From Neoarius graeffei (Eukaryota; Chordata; Actinopteri; Siluriformes; Ariidae), in contig NC_083577.1 in assembly GCF_027579695.1 (NCBI RefSeq), positions 65,721,741-65,785,740 on the forward strand: a stretch of 64,000 nucleotides of DNA, read 5' to 3'. Positions 11,248 through 55,370 of this stretch are shown here, one piece after another. Under the pieces are notes generated by a model. That model saw nothing but the letters and a program-made list of their open reading frames with translations. It did not search any database and was not told where the DNA came from. The position numbers and the translations under genes are program-made. How positions within the stretch are numbered: position 1 is the first letter of the stretch; every line of letters begins with the position of its first letter.

Positions 11248-12697
11248 CACTCACCGTACACATTTTAATAGGAACTTGTTCTTGATTCTAAGATTCCTGT
11301 TCTTGGCTGTCAGAAATGGATCTCAATGTGTTCTTCTGCTGTTGCATGTTGAGATTCTTTTCTGCCCACCACAGTTGTAAAGAGTTGTTGTGAGTTGCTA
11401 TATCCTTGGCAAAAAAGCTTGACCCAATCTGGCCATTTTCCTCTGATATCTCTTATCAACAAGGTGTTTCCACCCAAAGAACTGTCACTCACTCAATGTT
11501 TTTTGTTTTTCGCACCATTCTGTATAAACTCTCCAGACTGTTGTGTTTGAAAACCCCAGGAGATCAGCAGTTTCTGAAATACTCAAACCAGTCCATCTGG
11601 CACCAACACCCATGCCACAGTGAAAGCCACAGAGATCACAATTTTTTTCCCCATTCTAATGTTTGAAGTGAACGTTAACTGAAGCTCTTGATTTGTATCT
11701 GCATGATTTTATGCATTGTGCTGCTGTCAAATTGATCCTTGACTTGCAAGTGACGTCAAAGCAAAATAGAAACCCGGATGTCGGCCATGTTGGTGGATAT
11801 ACAAATGCAGGGTCAAGTGACATTCCATATAAAACATAGTCATGTGTGCGCAACTCTCTTTGTTTTTCCACTGCTTTAAGCGTTCTTTTAGCTATGCCAT
11901 ATCTTTGTGCTGTATATGGTTGTGGTCACCATATATGACCGTGGCATATTCTGATTTTTTAGAATTCCATCCGTGATTTGGAAAGAAGGCGAGGAAACTG
12001 AGGCTTAGTACAGAGAGGAGACAAGCACGGCTGAACAACATCGGCAGGGCTGAACTAACAGAGAATAAAACCAAAACAGCTTGTGTTTGCAGTAATCATT
12101 TTATCTCAGGTGAGATTCAAAAGCTTTCTCAATAATATCATGGAAGAATTTTATTTCGTGTTGCTAGAATTTTGCTACAAAATGAGCGTTCTCTTGTCAT
12201 GGTTCACTCAGTCGCTGTTATAATTTAACACATGTATTACCATTTCACTTCTGGGAGCGCCAGCAAAATTATGCGATAGAAACAATCCAGACTGGGCACT
12301 CACTCAGAAAACGGACTATGATTCACCTAAGGTCGGACTTGATTCTTCAGCAGCCAAACCAGATAGAACGCGATATCCGAGTACTCGATGGTCGGTAAAA
12401 GCGTCTTATCTTCAGAAATGTCTGAAATATGGGTCAAAACCACACATATCTATCTTCTCTTTGTACTGAACCTTTGCTTGACCGTTCAAATTGTGGTAAT
12501 ACTGAGAAAATTCAGCATTGTTTACAGACATGCTTTCAGTGGCTGCCGTCCTAGTTGCTTTGTATATCCACCATCATGGTGGCCGCTCATAATGTCACAC
12601 ATTTTGATCACGTGGTTGCAAGTCATCTATTGGCTGATTAGATGACTGCATAATACAGTAGGTGTATGAGTGTACTTAATAAAGTGGTTGATAAGTG
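11248..12697 (-). mobile_element. Tc1/mariner-like remnant with another transposon inside
   Basis: Ends are CACTCACCG on the left (after TA) and a degenerate inverted copy on the right near 12697. On the minus strand from about 11655 the sequence resembles the start of a known fish Tc1/mariner transposase, including a stretch reading VFQKLL after GLV, but a stop interrupts it early and the catalytic part is absent. It is a dead, internally deleted copy. A P-element-like remnant (11737-12627) sits inside it. Confidence 0.65.
11737..12627 (+). mobile_element. P-element-like (THAP) transposon remnant
   Basis: A THAP-type zinc finger can be read on the plus strand from the ATG near 11894: CAVYGC at the start and CSNHF near 12090, the C-x4-C and C-x2-H pairs of the C2CH finger. 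A splice-donor-like GGTGAG follows. The reading frame is broken by stops and small shifts between the two pairs. Both ends carry an imperfect inverted repeat of ~65 bp, including GGTGGATATACAAA on the left and its complement on the right. THAP fingers bind the terminal repeats of P-type transposons. The rest of the transposase is missing. Confidence 0.6.
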
Positions 12698-13075
12698 TAT
12701 GTTCCATATGTTATTTTATAGTTTTGATGTCTTCAGTATTGTTCGACAATGTAGAAAATGGTCAAAATACAGAAAAAAAACCCCTATGAACTCCTTCACA
12801 CTAATAGTACTGTGTTTATTGCTATGGCACTATAAAATGAAAGGTTGATTATGCTCATAATGTGAACATATTCCTCAAAAATAGTTATAACAAAAATGCC
12901 TAGTTGTGTCAAATCTTCCTGCCACAATACCCAGAGCAGCTGATGTTTAAAGTTTACAATGAGGGCTATTTATCTGACAAAGCTCAGGACAGACCAGTTT
13001 GAGCTGACAAGAGTAATGTAAATCAAATAAAGGGTAAACCATAATGTAACTCAAAAAATCATTCTTTACAAATGT
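12698..13075. other. AT-rich intergenic stretch, nothing recognised
   Basis: I see no coding signal, no inverted ends and no known repeat here. The stretch separates the transposon nest from a Tc1 fragment and the dpp4 3' flank. Confidence 0.4.
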
Positions 13076-13262
13076 GCTGAGCAGAAAGGCATCTCAGAAA
13101 GCAAAACATGCTGAACCAGAGGATGGGCCACAACAATAGAACACAAAGGGTTCCACTCCTGTCAGGTAAGAATGGGAGACTGAGGTTACAGTCGGCACAG
13201 GTTCATCAAAACTGGACAGTTGAAGACTGGAACAACTTTGTCTGGTCTTTTTCCAATCTTCA
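13076..13262 (+). mobile_element. Tc1/mariner transposase fragment
   Basis: Plus-strand translation contains VPLLSGKNGRLRLQ and HQNWTVEDWNNFVWS, the stretch leading to the first catalytic Asp of Tc1-type transposases. Nothing on either side continues the protein, so it is an isolated scrap. Confidence 0.65.
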
Positions 13263-13316
13263 ACTTTCCATACTGTATATACACTTAGAAAAACAGGCAG
13301 AATGCACTGGACATGT

Positions 13317-13341
13317 TTTATTATTATTATTATTATTTATT
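13317..13341 (-). other. Candidate dpp4 polyadenylation signals
   Basis: Minus-strand AATAAA hexamers lie at 13317-13322 and in 13334-13341, about 450 bp past the dpp4 stop codon, inside an (ATT)n tract. They would give a 3' UTR of about 0.45-0.5 kb. The simple repeat makes the call uncertain. Confidence 0.35.
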
Positions 13342-13783
13342 TGGATATTTGCAATCAAACACTGAGTTACAGTTTGCTTTCCAATACCACAGTTTTTTTT
13401 TTTTCAGGGAAGATCATATCTAAGACTTCAGGATACACATTGAATTCAGTGCAAGTAATCATTCAAATAGCACAGGTATCATAATCAGTGTCATGTACAA
13501 CGTCATGTCGTCATCACAATCAATACTGTAATGCCATAATATTTTATACATATTATAAAAAGACATGCAAACAGTAAACATATGTAACAGTCATATTTTG
13601 TTTGATCAACAATGTATAAAGAATAACCATAAACATGAGAAGACTAAAATGAAGACTTTTTCATAAAAAAACTGCAATCAAACAGTACCCAAAGTCTCAA
13701 TTTGTTAACATCTCGACAGGATTTATATACATATGTTGCATAGTTTTGGTTCAGTACAAATTTCTTACATTTAAAGTAATTAT

Positions 13784-46856
<33,073 letters not shown>

Positions 46857-47080
46857 GTTAGCGCGAGACGGTTAAAGCTCCTTCTGTCTCATCCGCTGTG
46901 TCCCGCGCGCGCTGACGTGGAGCACTTCAGTTCCCTGTGGAGCTCTGATTAGATCATTAGCACCGAGCTACGCTAGCGCTCACACTCACTGCGCCACCTG
47001 CGCTACTTTCCAAGCTAAAACCCGACTTCCTCCGATGAATCACTGAACTTTATGGGATGCAGCGGTTAAAAATTCCCGCT
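46857..47080 (-). promoter_or_regulatory. dpp4: dpp4 5' UTR and promoter region
   Basis: CpG-rich compared with its surroundings (GCGCGAGACGG, CCCGCGCGCGCTGACG) and contains a TGACGT/CRE-like half-site near 46912. No TATA box stands out. The transcription start cannot be placed by eye. Confidence 0.45.
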
Positions 47081-47082
47081 CC

Positions 47083-47354
47083 TACATCACCACACAGACG
47101 CCACCTCAGCGTGGACTGAGCGAGCACAGCAAGTTTCCAAAGGAACCTCTTCACTTCAGTCAGCACAAGTTTCCCTCAAGCACTCAGGGGTGGACAGAGC
47201 ACCCAACTCCATTACTAACAGAGCTCACACACCCTTTGAAAAGTAACATTTTAAACAGTGAACACAAACAATTTCCAAAATGTTGGCAAGACAAAGTTTA
47301 ATATAACATCTGTTTAACTTATAACGTGAAAGTAAGGTTAATAATATAAACTTA
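47083..47354. repeat. Upstream duplication unit 1, left piece
   Basis: TCACCACACAGACGCCACC through AACGTGAAAGTAAGGTTA matches 51155-51445. The right half is a Tc1-type inverted end (GAAAAGTAACATTTTAAACA). The unit continues at 50213 on the other side of an inserted Tc1 element. Confidence 0.85.
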
Positions 47355-47505
47355 CAGTGGTGCTTGAAAGTTTGTGAACCCTTTAGAATTTTCCATATTT
47401 CTGCATAAATATGACCTAAGGCAAGGCAAGTTTATTTATATAGCACATTTCATACACAATGCCAGTTCAATGTGCTTTACAGAAGTAAAAACAGTAAACA
47501 ATAGG

Positions 47506-47745
47506 GGGTGGCACGGTGGTGTAGTGGTTAGCGCTGTCACCTCACAGCAAGAAGGTCCTGGGTTCGAGCCCCGTGGCCGGCGAGGGCCTTTCTGTGCGGA
47601 GTTTGCATGTTCTCCCCGTGTCCGCGTGGGTTTCCTCCGGGTGCTCCGGTTTCCCCCACAGTCCAAAGACATGCAGGTTAGGTTAACTGGTGACTCTAAA
47701 TTGACCGTGGAAGGATAAAGCGGCTAGAGATAATGAGATGAGACG
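47506..47745 (+). mobile_element. V-SINE with internal loss
   Basis: Head and core are intact, but the segment between GACCGTGG and AAGGATAAAGCGG is missing, so it is 240 bp instead of ~370. Confidence 0.9.
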
Positions 47746-47784
47746 AGACAATTAATTAATTAATTCATTCATTCATTCATTCAT

Positions 47785-48150
47785 TCATTATCTCTAGCCG
47801 CTTTATCCTTCTACAGGGTCGCAGGCAAGCTGGAGCCTATCCCAGCTGACTACAGGCGAAAGGCGGGGTACACCCTGAACAAGTCGCCAGGTCATCACAG
47901 GCCTGACACATAGACACAGACAACCATTCACACTCACATTCACACCTACGGTCAATTTAGAGTCACCAGTTAACCTAACCTGCATGTCTTTGGACTGTGG
48001 GGGAAACCGGAGCACCCGGAGGAAACCCACGCGGACACGGGGAGAACATGCAAACTCCGCACAGAAAGGCCCTCGCCGGCCCTGGGGCTCGAACCCAGGA
48101 CCTTCTTGCTGTGAGGCGACAGCGCTAACCACTACACCACCGTGCCGCCA
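47785..48150 (-). mobile_element. V-SINE, full length
   Basis: Minus-strand SINE. GACAATTAATTAA occurs on both outer sides of the SINE pair, so the pair shares a target-site-like repeat. Confidence 0.92.
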
Positions 48151-48821
48151 GACAATTAATTAAAAGAATTAAAAGAAAATAATAAGAATTAAACAATAGT
48201 AAAAATGAAATAATAAAATGAAGTAGTAGTTCAAATAGGATGAGAAAAAAAAACAGCAGAATAGAATAAAGAATAAAATAGAATAAAGTTAAAGTAAATT
48301 TAAAACATGCAGAGAAAGTAAAGATTATAAAAAATGTAAAGAAGACAATATTAATTATTTAACAGAAAGCATCTGAAAACAGCTTAACCTAGATTTGAAG
48401 CTGCCAACAGCAGGAGCATTTTTAATGTCCTCTGGCAGTTGGTTCCATAGCTGTACTGCATAGTAGCTAAAAGCTGCTTCACCATACTTTGTTTTAACAA
48501 CTGGTTTTAATAGTAAATTTTTCTGTTTTGATCTGGTAGATCGGATTGGGTTAGGCCGCTGCAACATATCAGAGAGGTAATTGGGCCCTGTACCATTTAG
48601 AGATTTGTATACCAGCAGCAATACTTTAAAGTCAATTCTGTAGCTTACTGGAAGCCAATGACCTAAAACATCATCAGATTTTCACCCAGGTCCTAAAAGT
48701 TGATAAAGAGAACCCAGTTAAAGAAATGAGACAAAAATATTATACTTGGTCATTTATTTATTGAGGAAAATGATCCAATATTACATATCTGTGAGTGGCA
48801 AAAGTATGTGAACCTTTGCTT

Positions 48822-49844
48822 TCAGTATCTGGTGTGACCCCCTTGTGCAGCAGTAACTGCAACTAAACGTTTGCGGTAACTGTTGATCAGTCCTGCACAC
48901 CGGCTTGGAGGAATTTTAGCCCATTCCTCCGTACAGAACAGCTTCAACTCTGGGATGTTGGTGGGTTTCCTCACATGAACTGCTCACTTCAGGTCCTTCT
49001 ACAACATTTCCATTGGCTTAAGGTCAGGACTTTGACTTGGCCATTCCAAAACATTAACTTTATCCCTCTTTAACCATTCTTTGGTAGAACAACTTGTGTG
49101 CTTAGGGTTGTTGTCTTGCTGCATGATCCACCTTCTCTTGAGATTCACTTCATGGACAGATGTCATGACATTTTCCTTTAGAATTCACTGGTATAATTCA
49201 GAATTCATTGTTCCATCAATGATGGCAAGCCATCCTGGCCCAGATGTAGTAAAACAGGCCCAAACCATGATACTGCCACCACCATGTTTCACAGATGGGA
49301 TAAGGTTCTGATGCTGGAATGCAGTGCTTTCCTTTCTCCAAACATAACGCTTCTCATTTAAACCAAAAAGTTCTATTTCGGTCTCATCCGTCCACAAAAC
49401 ATTTTTCCAATAACCTTCTGGCTTGTCCACGTGATCTTTTGCAAACTGCAGACGAGCAGCAATGTTCTTTTTGGAGAGCAGTGGCTTTCCCCTTGCAACC
49501 CTGCCATGCACACCATTGTTGTTCAGTGTTCTTCTGATGGTAGACTCATGAACCTTAACATTAGCCAATGTGAGAGAGGCCTTCAGTTGCTTAGAAGTTA
49601 CCCTGGGGTCCTTTGTCACCTCGCCGACTATTACACGCCTTGCTCTTGGAGTGATCTTTGTTGGTCGACCACTCCTGGGGAGGGTAACAATGGTCTTGAA
49701 TTTCTTCCATTTGTACACAATCTGTCTGACTGTGGATTTGTGGAGTCCAAACTCTTTAGAGATGGTTTTGTAACCTTTTCCAGCCTGATGAGCATCAACA
49801 ACGCTTTTTCTGAGGTCCTCAGAAATCTGCTTTGTTCGTGCCAT
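48822..49844 (-). pseudogene. Tc1-like transposase
   Basis: Starts MARTKQISEDLRKSVVDAHQ with a paired-like HTH (KTISKEFGLHKSTVRQIV) and GRP-type linker (RSGRPTKI). First catalytic Asp in WTDETEIELFG; second in QQDNNPKHT; third acidic residue in SPDLKPME. The frame shifts near 49185 and stops occur in the C-terminal part, so it is not functional. The C-terminus reads GGHTRY and a TGA at 48822. Confidence 0.88.
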
Positions 49845-50212
49845 GATACACTTCCACAAACATGTGTTGTGAAGATCAGACTTTGATAGATCCCTGTTCT
49901 TTAAATAAAACAGGGTGCCCACTCACACCTGATTGTCATCCCATTGATTGAAAACACCTGACTCTAATTTCACCTTTAAATTTACTGCTAATCCTAGAGG
50001 TTCACATACTTTTGCCACTCACAGATATGTAATATTGGATAATTTTCCTCAATAAATAAATGACCAAGTAGAATATTTTTTGTCTCATTTGTTTAACTGG
50101 GTTCTCTTTATCTACTTTTAGGACTTGTGTGAAAAGATGATGATGTTTTAGGTCATATTTATGCAGAAATATAGAAAATTCTAAAGGGTTCACAAACTTT
50201 CAAGCACCACTG

Positions 50213-50765
50213 TAGATTACACATTTTTCAGTTTTACTCAAATTAGGGTGGTGCAAAAATGAGTACACCCCACAACAAAAACTACTACATCTAGTACTTT
50301 GTATGGCCTCCATGATTTTTAACCCTTTGATGCAAAACATGGGTCAAAAGTGACCCGGCTGAGTTTTTATCTTCTATATCTTTGCAATGGGGGCGGCACA
50401 GTGGTGTAGTGGTTAGCACTGTCGCCTCACAGCAAGAAGGTCCGGGTTCGAGCCCCGTGGCCGGCGAGGGCCTTTCTGTGCGGAGTTTGCATGTTCTCCC
50501 CGTGTCCGCGTGGGTTTCCTCCGGGTGTTCCGGTTTCCCCCACAGTCCAAAGACATGCAGGTTAGGTTAACTGGTGACTCTAAATTGACCGTAGGTGTGA
50601 ATGTGAGTGTGAATGGTTGTCTGTGTCTATGTGTCAGCCCTGTGATGACCTGGCGACTTGTTCAGGGTGTACCCCGCCTTTCGCCCGTAGTCAGCTGGGA
50701 TAGGCTCCAGCTTGCCTGCAACCCTGTAGAACAGGATAAAGCGGCTAGAGATAATGAGATGAGAG
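50213..50765. repeat. Upstream duplication unit 1, right piece
   Basis: GATTACACATTTTTCAGTTT through the piggyBac-like end (TTAA at 50319-50322, then CCCTTTGATGC) and a SINE repeats at 51440-52006. Confidence 0.85.
50392..50765 (+). mobile_element. V-SINE in duplication unit 1
   Basis: Full-length plus-strand SINE preceded by ATCTTTGCAATGGGGG. Confidence 0.92.
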
Positions 50766-50780
50766 ATGATCTTTGCAATG

Positions 50781-51154
50781 GGGGTGGCACAGTGGTGTAG
50801 TGGTTAGCGCTGTCGCCTCACAGCAAGAAGGTCCGGGTTCGAGCCCCGTGGCCGGTGAGGGCCTTTCTGTGTGGAGTTTGCATGTTCTCCCCGTGTCTGC
50901 GTGGGTTTCCTCTGGGTGCTCCGGTTTCCCCCACAGTCCAAAGACATGCAGGTTAGGTTAACTGGTGACTCTAAATTGACCGTAGGTGTGAATGTGAGTG
51001 TGAATGGTTGTCTGTGTCTATGTGTCAGCCCTGTGATGACCTGGCAACTTGTCCAGGGTGTACCCCGCCTTTCGCCCGTAGTCAGCTGGGATAGGCTCCA
51101 GCTTGCCTGCGACCCAGTAGAAGGATAAAGCGGCTAGAGATAATGAGATGAGAT
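50781..51154 (+). mobile_element. Second V-SINE at the duplication joint
   Basis: Again preceded by ATCTTTGCAATGGGGG, as the SINEs at 50392 and 51621 are. Its GAGATGAGA tail runs directly into the duplicated CATCACCACACAGATGCC. Confidence 0.92.
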
Positions 51155-51620
51155 GAGACATCACCACACAGATGCCACCTCAGCGTGGACTGAGCGAGCA
51201 CAGCAAGTTTCCAAAGGAACCTCTTCACTTCAGTCAGTACAAGTTTCCCTCAAGTCTGCTCAAGCACTCAGGGGTGGACAGAGTACCCAACTCCATTACT
51301 AACAGTGCTCAGCGTAAATGAGTACATACCCTTTGAAAAGTAACATTTTAAACAATGAACACAAACAATTTCCAAAATGTTGACAAGACAAAGTTTAATA
51401 TAACATCTGTTTAACTTATAACGTGAATGTAAGGTTATAAACTTAGATTACACATTTTTCAGTTTTACTCAAATTAGGGTGGTGCAAAAATGAGTACACC
51501 CCACAACAAAAACTACTACATCTAGTACTTTGTATGGCCTCCATGATTTTTAACCCTTTGATGCAAAACATGGGTCAAAAGTGACCCGGCTGAGTTATCA
51601 TCTTCTATATCTTTGCAATG
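51155..51620. repeat. Upstream duplication unit 2
   Basis: Second copy of the dpp4 5'-flank segment (compare 47083-47354 plus 50213-50391). It is free of the Tc1 element at 47355, so that insertion came after the duplication or hit only one copy. Confidence 0.85.
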
Positions 51621-52160
51621 GGGGCGGCACAGTGGTGTAGCGGTTAGTGCTGTCGCCTCACAGAAAGAAGGTCCAGGTTCGAGCCCCGTGGCCGGCGAGG
51701 GCCTTTCTGTGCGGAGTTTGCATGTTCTCCCCGTGTCCGCGTGGGTTTCTTCCGGGTGCTCCGGTTTCCCCCACAGTCCAAAGACATGCAGGTTAGGTTA
51801 ACTGGTGACTCTAAATTGACCGTAGGTGTGAATGTGAGTGTGAATGGTTGTCTGTGTCTACAGTATGTATCAGCCCTGTGATGACCTGGCGACTTGTCCA
51901 GGGTGTACCCCGTCTTTCGCCCGTAGTCAGCTAGGATAGGCTCCAGCTTGCCTGCGACCCTGTAGGACAGGATAAAGCGGCTAGAGATAATGAGATGAGA
52001 TGAGATTTGTGGTAATTAAAAACAAGATATTTAAATTGATTTCAAAAGATAGAGCAAAGAAAAACTCAGTCAGCATGAAATAACCTGGAAAATGAATGCG
52101 GGTTATTTTTGACCCATGTTGTGCATTAGAAGGGGTGTGCATATGTTTTACATCAAAGGG
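51554..52160. mobile_element. piggyBac-like MITE (TTAA-flanked)
   Basis: Ends CCCTTTGATGCAAAACATG and CATCAAAGGG, flanked on both sides by TTAA (51550-51553 and 52161-52164), the piggyBac target site. A GGGTCAAAAGTGACCC palindrome follows the left end. A SINE sits inside. Confidence 0.85.
51621..52006 (+). mobile_element. V-SINE inside the piggyBac-like MITE
   Basis: Full-length plus-strand SINE, with a small insertion in GTCTACAGTATGTATCAGCC. Confidence 0.92.
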
Positions 52161-52534
52161 TTAATGACAGCACCAAGTCTTCTAGGCATGGAATGAACAA
52201 GTTGGCAACATTTTGCAACATCAATCTTTTTCCATTCTTCAACAATGACCTCTTTTAGTGACTGGATGGAGAGTGATGCTCAACTTGTCTCTTCAGAATT
52301 CACCATAGGTGTTCGATTGGGTTCAGATTAGGAGACGTACTTGGCCACTGAATCACTTTCACCCTGTTCTTCAGAAATCCAACAGTGGTCTTACTGTAGA
52401 TGTGTGTTTAGTCATGTTGGAAAAGTGCACGATGACCAAGGGCACGGAGTGATGGTAGCATCTTGTCTTTCAGTATAGAGCAATACATCTGTGAATTCAT
52501 GATGCCATCAGTGAAATGCAGCTCCCCAACACCA

Positions 52535-53117
52535 TATTAGATTAGATTAGATTAGATTAGATTAGATTAGATTAGATTAGATTAGATAAAACTTTATTGA
52601 TCCCTTCAGGGGTCCGGGTTCGAGCCCCATGGCCGGTGAGGGCCTTTCTGTGTGGAGTTTGCATGTTCTCCCCGTGTCCGTGTGGGTTTCCTCCGGGTGC
52701 TCCGGTTTCCCCCACAGTCCAAAGACATGCAGGTTAGGTTAACTGGTGACTCTAAATTGACCGTAGGTGTGAATGTGAGTGTGAATGGTTGTCTGTGTCT
52801 ATGTGTCAGCCCTGCGATGACCTGGCGACTTGTCCAGGGTGTACCCCGCCTTTCGCCCGTAGTCAGCTGGGATAGGCTCCAGCTTGCCTGCGACCCTGCA
52901 GAACAGGATAAAGCAGCTAGAGATAATGAGATGAGATGAGATGATCCCTTCAGGGAAATTAAGATTCCAGCAGCATCATTACAGATAAACAGAGAAAAGA
53001 AATAGAGGAAAACTTCTAGATAAATTAAAATAAATTAAGTATTTACATATACAAATATAAAAAGAATAAGATATAGGGAAGAGAGGAGGGGGGGAGGAGG
53101 AAAAATAAAAAAAAAAC
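52535..53117 (-). mobile_element. LINE 3' tail with (ATTAG)n end
   Basis: ATTAG repeats (52535-52587), then TAAAACTTTATTGATCCCTT, a widespread fish LINE 3' end in minus orientation, continuing to about 53117. It is interrupted by a SINE. Confidence 0.7.
52612..52941 (+). mobile_element. V-SINE with truncated head and 14-bp TSD
   Basis: Flanked by TGATCCCTTCAGGG (52598-52611 and 52942-52955). It begins at the B box (GGTTCGAGCC) and lacks the A box. Confidence 0.93.
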
Positions 53118-54113
53118 TGTATGGCGCTCATGCAGCACTCATGCAGCTCCATGTAAGGACACTGCCACCACCATGTTTCACTGTAGGCACCATGCATTTT
53201 TCTTTGTATTCCTCACCTTTGTGACGCCATACAGTTTTGAAGCTATCAGTTCCAAAAACATTTATCTTGGTCTCATCACTCCAGAGTATAGAGTCCCAGT
53301 AGTCTTCATCTTTGTCAGCATGGGCCCTGGCAAACTTTAGGTGGGCTTTTTTGTGCCTGGGATTTAGGAGAGGCTTCTTTCGTGAACGGCATCCACACAT
53401 GCCATTCCTCTGCAGCGTACACCGTATTGTGTCACGGGAAATAGTCACCCCAGTTTGGCTTTCTACTTCTTTAGATAACTGCAGTGAACTTGCATGCCGA
53501 TTTTCTTCAACCCTTCTCATCAGAAGACGCTCCTGTCAAGGTGTTAACTTCCGTGGACGACCTGGACGTCTGTGTGAGATGGTTGCAGTTCCATCTTTCT
53601 TAAATTTTTGTACCACTTTTTCTACAGTATTCTGACTGATAAGTAAAGCTTTGCTGATCTTCTTGTAGCCTTCACCTTTGTGGTGTAAAGAAATTATTTT
53701 CTTTGGGGAATTTTGAAGAGACAAGTTGAGCATCACTCCATCCAGCATCCAGTCACTAAAAGAGGTCATTGTTGAAGAATGGAAAAAGATTGATGTTGCA
53801 AAATGTTGCCAACTTGTTCATTCCATGCCTAGAAGACTTGGTGCTGTCATTAAAAATCATGGAGGCCATACAAAGTACTAGATGTAGTAGTTTTTGTTGT
53901 GGGGTGTACTCATTTTTGCACCACCCTAATTTGAGTAAAACTGAAAAATGTGTAATCTAAGTTATATTATTAACCTTACTTTCACGTTATAAGTTAAACA
54001 GATGTTATATTAAACTTTGTCTTGTCAACATTTTGGAAATTGTTTGTGTTCATTGAGATATTGTTTAAAATGTTACTTTTCAAAGGGGGTGTACTCATTT
54101 ATGCTGAGCACTG

Positions 54114-54584
54114 TAAGTCAAAGTACACATCCCACTGGTCAAATGTTACTCCGATACAAGTGTCCAGTCAAATTTTTAACTTAAGTTAAGGTACTGAAGT
54201 ACTTGCTTTTAAAAATACTTAAGGATTAAAAGTACATTTTCTGTCAAAATGTTGTTGTATTATTGCCACAACGCCGACAAAACCTAATGCCGTTACCAAA
54301 GACAGAAATGTGAATTCACAAAATGAATGCATGCTATGCCATCATGGTGGTTTAACGTTGAGCTATAGCTAGTCAGTGAAGCGCCACCTGACATGCTAGC
54401 AAAGTCTTTTCAAACTCGAAATCATATTGGGTAGCTAACATTACTAGAAAAGAAAGATTTCTACATTCTGTTTATTTGGCAAGATTATGCTAAAACATTT
54501 CTGAAAGGACTTCAGATAAGTTGACGTTATTCATCTTAGCACAACCCTGTTTTTACATGCTAACTAAAAGTGTCCAAGTTAACT
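54114..54584. other. Intergenic stretch, nothing recognised
   Basis: AT-rich, with no repeat or gene I can name. Confidence 0.45.
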
Positions 54585-55370
54585 GTCAAGTTCATTTGTA
54601 TAGCGCTTTTAACAATAAACATTGTTGCAAAGCAGAATTTGAACAACTTAAAACATGAGATAATTTTATCCCTAATCTATCCCCAATGAGCAAGCCTGTG
54701 GTGACGGTGGCAAGGAAAAACTCCCTCAGACGACATGAGGAAGAAACCTCAAGAGGAACCAGACTCGAAAGGGAACCCATCCTCATTTGGGCAACAACAG
54801 ACAACGTGACTATAACATTAACAGTTTTAACATGAAGTCAGTTTCGTTGATGCTATAAACTCTTCATTGATGGAAATTTGAGTGCAAAACTGTTCATGAC
54901 AACCACAGTACTAAAGTTAGCAAGTCAACTGTAGTCCTCAGCCGTAACAGCATTACTGTAAGTGTCCAGAGCGTCCTCCAGGTGTGACTTTCAACTGTCC
55001 ACATGGGGCCATCCTCCACAGCCTCTTTATGCGATGATACTCCAACCAGACACAGGGCACCAGGATGGATCAGGCAGGTCCGAGGAGCAGAAGAGGTCAG
55101 CATCTCGATCCCAGGACCGACATAGAGGGACAGATTTGAGGGGGGAAGAAAACACAGGTTGTTAGGTATGCCCAATGTCACCTAAATAAGTAGGAACAGT
55201 ATACATACTGCACTGAGTACAAGCAGGGACTCCGGCAACTAACTATGACAGCATAACTAAAAGGAGAGAGCCAGAAGGTAACACAGGCATGAGGGAACCC
55301 CGGGACATAAAGCAGCCAGCGACTACACCATCAACAAACTCGAGTGAGCAAGCGAGTGGGGGACTGACTG
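54585..55370. mobile_element. Unclassified fish interspersed repeat
   Basis: TCATTTGTATAGCGCTTTTA at the left, then GGCAAGGAAAAACTCCCTCA, CCAGGATGGATCAGGCAGGT and CAAGCGAGTGGGGG. These lines recur in fish genomes by memory, but I cannot name the class. Confidence 0.55.

Larger units (their letters stand above)
47420..48657 (-). mobile_element. 5'-truncated L2-like LINE
   Basis: Flanked by ATGACCTAA on both sides (47411-47419 and 48658-48666). The minus strand encodes the C-terminus of an L2-type ORF2 (48358-48657; SYRIDFKVLLLVYKSLNG, AVQLWNQLPEDIKN), then a 3' UTR ending in a GCAAGGCAAGTTTATTTATA tail. Two SINEs sit in the 3' UTR. Confidence 0.87.
47355..50212 (-). mobile_element. Tc1-like transposon with L2-like LINE inside
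   Basis: Ends CAGTGGTGCTTGAAAGTTTG and its inverse, flanked by TA (47353-47354 and 50213-50214). The inverted ends are long (at least 150 bp). An L2-like LINE with two SINEs (47420-48657) lies in the left end. The transposase is on the minus strand. Confidence 0.92.
52165..53768 (-). pseudogene. Tc1-like transposase, interrupted
   Basis: Minus-strand pieces. The N-terminus has an HTH ([19 protein letters not shown]) and [11 protein letters not shown], then a stop at 53535; the core holds WSDETKINVFG (first Asp) and HGGGSV. The C-terminal part continues left of the inserted LINE (PIEHLW near 52310). Stops and the insertion make it inactive. Confidence 0.85.
51303..54113 (-). mobile_element. 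Tc1-like transposon with three nested insertions
   Basis: Ends CAGTGCTCAGCGTAAATGAG on the left and its inverse at 54113, with long inverted ends (over 200 bp). It holds a piggyBac-like MITE (51554-52160), itself carrying a SINE, and a LINE tail (about 52535-53117), itself carrying a SINE. The transposase lies on the minus strand. Confidence 0.9.

Noticed and set aside
47803-48132. Open frame of 109 codons (minus strand), with near copies at 6788, 38706, 40653, 50510 and 52652
   Set aside because: The same translation recurs wherever the V-SINE lies; it is SINE sequence read as protein, not a gene family.
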